In this document: one piece after another, positions 1 through 5,731 of the stretch
Position numbering within the stretch: the first letter of the stretch is position 1
How the letters are laid out: each line of letters opens with the position of its first letter
Origin: CAKOSP01 sp964372145
GTDB lineage: Bacteria > Bacillota_I > Bacilli_A > RF39 > UBA660
NCBI GenBank assembly: GCA_964372145.1
Contig: CAYJPM010000041.1
Span: 1-7,928, forward strand
Direction of reading: 5' to 3'
Length of the DNA: 7,928 bases
Notes under the pieces: model-generated
Told to the model about the DNA's origin: nothing
The model's database searches: none
The model's input: only the letters and a program-made list of their open reading frames with translations
Made by a program: the position numbers and the translations under genes

Positions 1-7
1 AGGAAAG
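1..7 (+). promoter_or_regulatory. Ribosome binding site that sets the nifJ start
   Basis: The purine-rich AGGAAAG at the left edge lies 8 bases before the ATG at 16. A GTG at 7 is in the same frame but overlaps this site, so it could not use it. The ATG at 16, followed by MKKITDGN, also fits the usual start of the family. The promoter lies outside the window. Confidence 0.7.
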
Positions 8-15
8 TGATAATT

Positions 16-3000
16 ATGAAAAAAATAACAGATGGAAATTTAGCATGTAGTAGGATAGCATATCTTTTAAGTGAAGTATGTAGTATATATCCGATTACTC
101 CATCAAGTCCAATGGCATCAAATGTAGATGATTTAATATCTACTAAATTAAATAATTTATTTAATAGTAAGCCACTTGTAATGGAAATGCAATCAGAAGC
201 AGGAGCTGCTGGTTCTATGCATGGTGCTTTAATAACAGGATCACTTGCATCAACATTTACAGCAAGTCAAGGTCTTTTATTAATGATACCTAATATGTAT
301 AAAATGGCTGGAGAAATGTTACCTGGAGTTATTCATGTAGCAGCTAGAAGTATAGCTACTCAAAGTTTATCTATATTCGGAGATCATCAAGATATATATG
401 CCACAAGACAAACTGGTTTTTGTATGTTAGCCTCAACTAATGTTTTTGATGCCCAAAACTTAGCAGCTGTAGCCCATCTGTCATCAATAGAAGGATCACT
501 TCCGTTCCTACATTTTTTTGATGGATTCAGAACTAGTCATGAACTTAATACAATTGAAGAAATGAGTGATAAAGAACTTTTAAAATTAGTAAACTTTGAA
601 AAAATAAATGAATTTAAGAAAAGAACACTTAATATAAATTCTAATAAACAATTTGGTATGGCAGAAAATGAAGATATATATTTCCAAAGTATGGAAACTA
701 GAAATAAAGATTATTTAAATATGCCTGATATTGTTAATAGTTATATGGAAAAAATCAATAATATTATGAATACAGATTATAAACCATTTAATTATTATGG
801 AAGTAAGAACGCTAAGAATATAATTGTAGCTATGGGTAGTGTTTGTGATACTATTAAAGAACTTATTAACATAACAAATGATGAATCCATTGGTTTAATT
901 GAAGTACATTTATATAGACCATTTAGTAAAGAATATTTATTAAATGTTTTACCGGAAACTGTAGAAAATATCACAGTATTAGATAGAACTAAAGAATCAG
1001 GTAGTACAGGTGAACCTCTATATTTAGATGTATTATCAGTACTTAAGGATAAAAATATAAACATAGTAGGTGGTAGATATGGTTTGTCTAGTAAAAATGT
1101 AACACCTAGTGACATATACGATATATATGAAATGATGAAAACATCTTTAAAAGAAAACTTTACTATAGGTATCGTAGATGATGTAACTAATTTAAGTTTA
1201 GATAAAAAAGAATTTAAATTTGAAGAAGATACAGACAATATTAAAATATATGGATTTGGTTCAGACGGAATGGTTGGAGCAAGTAAAAATATATTAAAAT
1301 TATTAAATGAAAAAGAAGATTTATATGTTCAAGGATATTTTGAGTATGATTCTAAGAAAAGTGGAGGAGTTACTGTTAGTAACTTAAGGATATCTGATAA
1401 AAAGATTAATAAACCATATTATGTAGAAACTTCTAAGTTAGTCGTGGTTACTAAGTTTGAATATTTTAAAAATATAGAAATGTTAAAATCTTTAAAAGAT
1501 AATGGAACTTTGTTAATTAACACTGTTAAAACAGAAGAAGAAGTAAATAATGAGTTACCTGGTTCTGTTAAAGAAGAACTTATAAATAAAAATATAAATG
1601 TATTTATAGTGGATGCAGATAAGATAGCTATAGAAAATAATATTAAAGGTAAAATAAGTAAAATTATGGAACATTTAATATTTAAATTACTTGATAAAAA
1701 GTATGAAGAAGATTTAATTAAATCACTTGAAAAAACTTTTAAAACAAAGGGTCAAGATATAATAGATAACAATGTTAATTCAATAAAATCATCAAATGAT
1801 AGTTTAACTAAAATTACTGTTGATAATAATATAGTTGAAGAACTTGAAGATTCTAAAGATATATTTGATTTAATAAATGAAAGAAAAGGTAATGATTTAA
1901 AAGTTAGTGATGTAATGTGTATTAAAGATGGATCATTTCCATGTAGTTTAACTAGAAAAGAAAAAAGAAATATTTCTAATACAGTACCTAACTGGATTAA
2001 AGAAAATTGTATTCAATGTGGACAATGTAGTTTAGTATGTCCTCATGCAGTTATAAGACCATTTATTGATAATAAAGATGATGGTGTTCCACTTCTTGGA
2101 AAAGATAATTATAACTATACTATAAAGATAAGTAATGAAGACTGTACTGGATGTGGATTATGTGTTAAAACATGTCCTGGTAAAATGAATATTAAAGCTT
2201 TAGAAATGATACCTAATACAACTAAAAGTAATGTAAGTGAATATTTTAATAATTATGAAAATCCAGAAGTAATGGATAAATATACTTTAAAAGGAAGTCA
2301 ATTTCAAAAACCTAGATTTGAGTTTAGTGGCGCTTGTGCTGGATGTGGTGAGACTCCATATGTTAAGTTATTAACACAATTATGTGGTAAGAATATGATT
2401 ATAGCAAACGCAACAGGATGTTCTAGTATTTATGGTGGTAGTGCTCCAGCAACTCCATATTCTATTCCATGGGCTAACTCATTATTCGAAGACAATGCAG
2501 AGTTTGCTTTAGGTATGCAATTATCTTATAAACAAAAAAGAAATAGAATTAAAGATATAGTAAATGAATCAATAAACTCTGTAGATGAAGATATTAAAAC
2601 TATATATGAAGAACTTTTAAATAACTTTAATGATTCTAAAATTACTAATAAAGTTAAAGAAGAATTAAATGGTAAAACAATACCAAATGAATTAAAAGAT
2701 TTAATAGAGTATATTCCATCAAGAAGTGTTTGGGCTGTTGGTGGAGATGGATGGGCTTATGATATAGGTTATGGTGGCTTAGATCATGTAATACATTCAA
2801 ATGAAAATATAAAAATATTAGTACTTGATACAGAGGTATATTCAAATACTGGAGGACAAGCTAGTAAATCTACTAAACTTGGAGCAGTTGCAGAATTTGC
2901 TAATATGGGAAAACTTAGTGCTAAGAAAGATTTGTTTAAAATAGCAACATGTGCTCCAAACTGTTACGTAGCATCAATTGCTCTAGGGGCTAATATGATG

Positions 3001-3363
3001 CAAACGGTTAAAGCATTCAAAGAAGCTGAAGCACATGATGGACCAGCTTTAATAATTGCATATTCGCCATGTATATCACATGGTATTAAGTCAGGTATGA
3101 TTAATAGTATTGAAGAAGAAAAACTAGCTGTAGAAGTAGGTTATTCATTATTAATGAGATATAATCCAACTGAAGAAAAATTATATTTAGACTCTAAAGA
3201 ACCTAACTTTGATAAGTATATAGAGTTTTTAAATAATGAAACAAGATTTAATGCTTTAATGATTAAAGATAAAGATTTAGCTACTAAACTTTTTGAAGAA
3301 CAAAAAGAAAACGCTATTAAAAGATATAATAGCTATAAAAAATTAGTAGGTGAAAATAAATAA
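16..3363 (+). CDS. nifJ: Pyruvate:ferredoxin (flavodoxin) oxidoreductase, single-chain
   Basis: This cytoplasmic enzyme oxidatively decarboxylates pyruvate to acetyl-CoA and CO2 and reduces ferredoxin, the central step of anaerobic pyruvate use. Seen in the 1115-residue product: the N-terminal YPITPSSPM pyruvate/TPP motif (Thr28), Glu61 and Arg111 in the expected active-site contexts; domain II from about 260; the gamma-type domain from about 408 (GFGSDGMVGASKN); EKR at 649-651; two 4Fe-4S clusters (Cys665, 668, 671, 675 and Cys710, 713, 716, 720); and the C-terminal TPP domain with GDGWAYDIGYGG at 910-921 and SNTGGQ at 943-948. The four ligands of the third cluster are present (Cys774, 777, 802, 1019). 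It is shorter than the roughly 1170-1230 residues usual for the family, through several small losses, and lacks the extra C-terminal domain described in Desulfovibrio africanus. galE overlaps its stop codon by one base. Identification is near certain; the substrate could include other 2-oxoacids. Confidence 0.97.
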   Translation: MKKITDGNLACSRIAYLLSEVCSIYPITPSSPMASNVDDLISTKLNNLFNSKPLVMEMQSEAGAAGSMHGALITGSLASTFTASQGLLLMIPNMYKMAGEMLPGVIHVAARSIATQSLSIFGDHQDIYATRQTGFCMLASTNVFDAQNLAAVAHLSSIEGSLPFLHFFDGFRTSHELNTIEEMSDKELLKLVNFEKINEFKKRTLNINSNKQFGMAENEDIYFQSMETRNKDYLNMPDIVNSYMEKINNIMNTDYKPFNYYGSKNAKNIIVAMGSVCDTIKELINITNDESIGLIEVHLYRPFSKEYLLNVLPETVENITVLDRTKESGSTGEPLYLDVLSVLKDKNINIVGGRYGLSSKNVTPSDIYDIYEMMKTSLKENFTIGIVDDVTNLSLDKKEFKFEEDTDNIKIYGFGSDGMVGASKNILKLLNEKEDLYVQGYFEYDSKKSGGVTVSNLRISDKKINKPYYVETSKLVVVTKFEYFKNIEMLKSLKDNGTLLINTVKTEEEVNNELPGSVKEELINKNINVFIVDADKIAIENNIKGKISKIMEHLIFKLLDKKYEEDLIKSLEKTFKTKGQDIIDNNVNSIKSSNDSLTKITVDNNIVEELEDSKDIFDLINERKGNDLKVSDVMCIKDGSFPCSLTRKEKRNISNTVPNWIKENCIQCGQCSLVCPHAVIRPFIDNKDDGVPLLGKDNYNYTIKISNEDCTGCGLCVKTCPGKMNIKALEMIPNTTKSNVSEYFNNYENPEVMDKYTLKGSQFQKPRFEFSGACAGCGETPYVKLLTQLCGKNMIIANATGCSSIYGGSAPATPYSIPWANSLFEDNAEFALGMQLSYKQKRNRIKDIVNESINSVDEDIKTIYEELLNNFNDSKITNKVKEELNGKTIPNELKDLIEYIPSRSVWAVGGDGWAYDIGYGGLDHVIHSNENIKILVLDTEVYSNTGGQASKSTKLGAVAEFANMGKLSAKKDLFKIATCAPNCYVASIALGANMMQTVKAFKEAEAHDGPALIIAYSPCISHGIKSGMINSIEEEKLAVEVGYSLLMRYNPTEEKLYLDSKEPNFDKYIEFLNNETRFNALMIKDKDLATKLFEEQKENAIKRYNSYKKLVGENK

Positions 3364-4370
3364 TGAATATATTTGTAACAGGATGTGCAGGTTATATTGG
3401 ATCACATACATGTGTTGAACTTCTTAATAATAATTATAATGTTATAGGTTTAGATAACTTTAGTAATTCTAAACCTATATCACTAGATAATATTAAGAAA
3501 ATAACTAATAAAGATATTAAATTTTATGAAGGTGATATGTTAGATGAAGAATTACTTGATAAAATATTTTCTGAAAATAAGATAGATGTAGTAATAGATT
3601 TTGCTGCTTATAAAGCAGTTGGAGATAGTGTTAAAAAACCTATTGAATATTATACAAATAATGTATCAAGTGTATTAACACTTATTAAAGTTATGAAAAA
3701 ACATAATGTAAAGTCATTAGTTTTTAGTAGTAGCGCTACTGTATATGGTGATGTAAAAGTTATGCCAATAACTGAAGAAACACCAATAGGTGGAACTACT
3801 AATCCATATGGTACAAGCAAATTATTTGTTGAACAAATATTAAAAGATTTATATGTATCTGATAATGATTTTAATATATGTGTATTTAGATACTTTAATC
3901 CAGTTGGAGCACATTCATCAGGACTTCTAGGAGAAGATCCTAATGGAATACCAGCTAACCTTATGCCATTTATTACTAAAGTAGCAACTAAAGAATTAGA
4001 AGTACTAAGTGTCTTTGGAAATGATTATGACACTAAAGATGGAACAGGTGTAAGAGATTATATACACATAGTAGATCTAGCGGATGCTCATGTACTAGGT
4101 GTAAATAAACTTATTAAATCAAAAAAAGGATATTTTGTTTACAATTTAGGAACTGGTAATGGTTACAGTGTACTTGACATGATAAATGCATATGAAACTG
4201 TTAATAATGTAAAGATAAATTATAAGATAGCTCCAAGAAGAGAAGGAGACATTGCTACATGTTTCGCAGACTGTTCTAAGGCAAAAAAAGAACTTAACTG
4301 GGAAGCTAAGCATTCTTTAGCAGATATGTGTAAATCAGCACATAATTATTCTATAAATAATAAAAACTAG
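3363..4370 (+). CDS. galE: UDP-glucose 4-epimerase, probably also UDP-GlcNAc/GalNAc 4-epimerase
   Basis: This NAD-dependent extended SDR enzyme interconverts UDP-glucose and UDP-galactose for the Leland pathway and for cell-surface glycans. In the 335 residues I see the Rossmann motif GCAGYIGSH (7-15), DNFSNS (31-36), SSSATVYG with Ser124, and the catalytic pair Tyr149/Lys153 in NPYGTSK, identical in numbering to E. coli GalE. APRREGD at 290-296 is the UDP-binding segment. The residue aligned with E. coli Tyr299 is Cys300; in human GALE and the E. coli Y299C mutant a cysteine here allows UDP-N-acetylhexosamines, so dual specificity is inferred. The start overlaps the nifJ stop (TAATG) and has AGGTGA 9 bases upstream inside nifJ, so translation is probably coupled. 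The stop codon lies inside the terminator stem. Length is normal (E. coli 338). Confidence 0.96.
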   Translation: MNIFVTGCAGYIGSHTCVELLNNNYNVIGLDNFSNSKPISLDNIKKITNKDIKFYEGDMLDEELLDKIFSENKIDVVIDFAAYKAVGDSVKKPIEYYTNNVSSVLTLIKVMKKHNVKSLVFSSSATVYGDVKVMPITEETPIGGTTNPYGTSKLFVEQILKDLYVSDNDFNICVFRYFNPVGAHSSGLLGEDPNGIPANLMPFITKVATKELEVLSVFGNDYDTKDGTGVRDYIHIVDLADAHVLGVNKLIKSKKGYFVYNLGTGNGYSVLDMINAYETVNNVKINYKIAPRREGDIATCFADCSKAKKELNWEAKHSLADMCKSAHNYSINNKN

Positions 4371-4391
4371 ATATTTTTTTATCTAGTTTTT
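4362..4391. terminator. Intrinsic terminator of nifJ-galE (palindromic, may work both ways)
   Basis: A perfect 12-bp stem pairs 4362-4373 (AAAAACTAGATA) with 4380-4391 (TATCTAGTTTTT) around a six-T loop. A-tract and T-tract are the outer parts of the stem, so it can act on either strand. The galE TAG stop (4368-4370) is part of the left arm. A near-copy follows the next gene. Confidence 0.85.
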
Positions 4392-4411
4392 ATTTGTAAA
4401 AAAAGAAAAAG

Positions 4412-4443
4412 TTGTATCATCTAAAATAAATTTATTATATAAT
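4412..4443 (+). promoter_or_regulatory. Possible promoter of the metal permease
   Basis: TTGTAT at 4412-4417 could be a -35 with overlapping -10 choices, TATATA at 4436-4441 (18-bp spacer) or TATAAT at 4438-4443 (20-bp spacer). A 12-bp AT palindrome (AATAAATTTATT, 4425-4436) lies between them, but in such AT-rich DNA it is weak evidence for an operator. No CsoR- or CopY-type site is visible. Confidence 0.4.
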
Positions 4444-4463
4444 AAAATTAAGGAGAGGTTATT

Positions 4464-5495
4464 ATGGAGTTTTTAAAAGAGTTAATTAATTTATTTATAG
4501 ATATGTCATTTTATATAATGATAGGTTTATTAATGGTAGGTATACTTAATTCATTTGTTAATAGAAAATGGATAGTAAAACAAGTAGGTAAGAATAATAT
4601 TTTATCTGTTATAAAAGCAGCAGTAATCGGAGTACCGCTCCCAATATGTTCTTGTGGAGTTGTTCCTATGGCGGTAGAACTAAAAAAAAGTAATGCATCT
4701 AATGGAGCAGTTAATTCATTTTTAATATCAACACCTCAAACAGGAGTTGATAATATTATAGCTACATGGGGAATTATAGGACCATTTATGGCTATATTTA
4801 GAGCAGTTTCGGCTTTTATATCTGGAATAATCGGGGGAATAGTTACTAATATTTTTAGTGAAGATAGTATTATAGAAAAAGAAGAAGAAAGTTGCTGTTG
4901 TAAAAATAAGAAAAAAGAAGAGAAGAAGACTTTTAAAGAAAAAGTAGTTAATATATTTACATATGGATTTGGTTTTTTCTTAGATGAAATAGTTATACAT
5001 TTTATTATAGGTTTAATTATATCTACTTTAATAACTTTAATAATTCCAAATGATTTTTTTATAGAGTATGGTTTAAATAGTAATTTTATAAGTATGATTA
5101 TAATGATATTAGTTGGACTTCCTATGTATGTTTGTTCTACATCATCTATACCTATAGCATTATCACTTATGATGAAAGGTATCAATCCAGGAGCTGCGTT
5201 TGTATTCTTATTTGTAGGTCCAGTTACTAATATGGCATCTTTAATTATTTTAGGTAAAACGTTTGGTAAAAAACTTCTTACAATCTATGTTTCTTCTGTA
5301 ATAGTTTTATCCATTATATTTGGTTATATATTTAACTATATAGTGGACTATTATAATATAAATATTATGGGAACTACTAATCATTTACATAGTCATGGAT
5401 ATAGTTTACTTGATAATATATTAGCTATTATATTTTTAATATTAATTATATTTAGTCTTGCAAGAGTTATAAAATATAAATTAAATAAAATATAA
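4464..5495 (+). CDS. PF03773-family permease, SO_0444-like Cu/Zn efflux transporter
   Basis: This is a polytopic inner-membrane protein of 343 residues, most like the SO_0444-type permeases assigned to copper/zinc efflux (PF03773, related to ArsP). The two family repeats are visible. The first has PLPICSCGVVPMAVEL (58-73) followed by SFLISTPQTGVDN (85-97). The second has GLPMYVCSTSSIPIAL near 218-233 followed by FVGPVTNMASL. I count roughly eight hydrophobic spans. A charged cytosolic linker at about 129-160 carries Cys144-145-146 between acidic and lysine runs, and the segment before the last span has His307, His309 and His311; both look like soft-metal ligands. The ATG at 4464 has AGGAGAGG five bases upstream. 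It is a single-gene unit between two related terminators. Fold and family are firm; the transported metal is inferred, and organoarsenical export (ArsP) is the main alternative. Confidence 0.85.
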   Translation: MEFLKELINLFIDMSFYIMIGLLMVGILNSFVNRKWIVKQVGKNNILSVIKAAVIGVPLPICSCGVVPMAVELKKSNASNGAVNSFLISTPQTGVDNIIATWGIIGPFMAIFRAVSAFISGIIGGIVTNIFSEDSIIEKEEESCCCKNKKKEEKKTFKEKVVNIFTYGFGFFLDEIVIHFIIGLIISTLITLIIPNDFFIEYGLNSNFISMIIMILVGLPMYVCSTSSIPIALSLMMKGINPGAAFVFLFVGPVTNMASLIILGKTFGKKLLTIYVSSVIVLSIIFGYIFNYIVDYYNINIMGTTNHLHSHGYSLLDNILAIIFLILIIFSLARVIKYKLNKI

Positions 5496-5508
5496 ATTAA
5501 ATAAAATA
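5471..5508. repeat. Short tandem repeat (16-bp unit, about 2.4 copies) over the permease stop
   Basis: The unit AAAATATAAATTAAAT occurs at 5471-5486 and again at 5487-5502, with a partial third copy. It spans the last codons and the TAA stop of the permease. Because 16 is not a multiple of 3, a copy change would alter the last few residues. It is very AT-rich, so slippage is the simplest origin. Confidence 0.6.
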
Positions 5509-5509
5509 A

Positions 5510-5537
5510 AAAACTAGATAAAAAAATATCTAGTTTT
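5510..5537. terminator. Intrinsic terminator of the permease gene (palindromic)
   Basis: An 11-bp perfect stem pairs AAAACTAGATA (5510-5520) with TATCTAGTTTT (5527-5537) around a six-A loop. The stem is the same as that after galE, but the loop is A6 where the other is T6. It can also back up the terminator of the converging small RNA. Confidence 0.8.
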
Positions 5538-5544
5538 AGTTTGT

Positions 5545-5577
5545 AAAAAAAACGAAGCTACCGGGTAAGGTAGCTTC
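5545..5577 (-). terminator. Intrinsic terminator of small RNA 1
   Basis: On the - strand, GAAGCTACC (5577-5569) pairs perfectly with GGTAGCTTC (5562-5554) around TTACCC. One G and eight T (5552-5545) follow. It is much more GC-rich than its surroundings and is oriented only for - strand transcripts, since no T-run follows on the + strand. Confidence 0.92.
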
Positions 5578-5641
5578 AAAGAATAAAAAGGGGTTGACTA
5601 GTGTGATACTAGCACCAATTCTCTTCGTAAAGTGAACTGGT
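5545..5641 (-). ncRNA. Predicted small RNA 1, about 97 nt, family not recognised
   Basis: No plausible ORF lies here. Read on the - strand, a TTGACA-N17-TAGTAT promoter is followed 7 bases later by three hairpins. Hairpin 1 (5641-5614) pairs ACCAGUUC with GAAUUGGU, then an A/A mismatch and CUU/AAG closed by a UACG tetraloop. Hairpin 2 (5613-5597) pairs GCUAGU with ACUAGU around AUCAC. An unpaired CAACCCCUUUUU segment (about 5596-5585) follows, then the terminator hairpin and U8. One pair in hairpin 1 is G.U on this strand but A.C on the + strand, and the outer pair of hairpin 2 is likewise G.U here only, supporting - strand transcription. The exposed C-run recalls RsaE/RoxS-type regulators that pair with Shine-Dalgarno sequences, but I see no sequence match beyond that. 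It lacks SRP RNA, T-box and preQ1 motifs. Confidence 0.75.
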
Positions 5642-5648
5642 AATACAT

Positions 5649-5677
5649 ATACTAAAGGATAAAGGTATAATTGTCAA
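5649..5677 (-). promoter_or_regulatory. Sigma-A type promoter of small RNA 1
   Basis: Reading the - strand, a consensus TTGACA (5677-5672), a 17-bp spacer and TAGTAT (5654-5649) place the start at about 5641-5644, with A5641 being the first base of hairpin 1. It is the strongest-looking promoter between 4371 and 5731, and it diverges from the recG promoter. Confidence 0.8.
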
Positions 5678-5686
5678 TACTTTTAG

Positions 5687-5715
5687 TTAAAAAAATGTAT
5701 ATATTTTGTTATAAT
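5687..5715 (+). promoter_or_regulatory. Probable recG promoter with extended -10
   Basis: TATAAT at 5710-5715 is preceded by TGT, forming the extended -10 TGTTATAAT. The -35 region 17 bases upstream (TTAAAA, 5687-5692) is poor. The ribosome binding site AGAGG (5722-5726) follows closely, leaving only a very short leader. Confidence 0.6.
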
Positions 5716-5731
5716 TAATTTAGAGGTATAT

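Noticed and set aside
7..15. GTG at 7 as the nifJ start
   Set aside because: It overlaps the only ribosome binding site; the ATG at 16 has proper spacing and matches the family's usual N-terminus.
795..1238. Minus-strand open frame of 147 codons inside nifJ, and similar ones at 2654-2845, 4736-5185 and 6495-6779
   Set aside because: They lie fully within strongly supported + strand genes, lack ribosome binding sites and resemble no family; the one at 6495-6779 also runs through the N gap.
4362..5552. An insertion sequence or composite transposon around the permease
   Set aside because: The flanking repeats are short terminator palindromes; there is no transposase, no target-site duplication that I can see, and no change in base composition.
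5545..5641. Small RNA 1 as SRP RNA, tracrRNA, T-box leader or tRNA
   Set aside because: It lacks the GGAAGCAGCC-type SRP loop, any CRISPR array or cas gene nearby, the T-box sequence, and a cloverleaf; its terminator faces away from recG.
5598..5648. A 15-codon minus-strand frame (MYYQFTLRELVLVSH) at the small RNA 1 locus
   Set aside because: Its ATG lies directly after the -10 box and upstream of the predicted start, there is no ribosome binding site, and hairpin 1 covers the frame.
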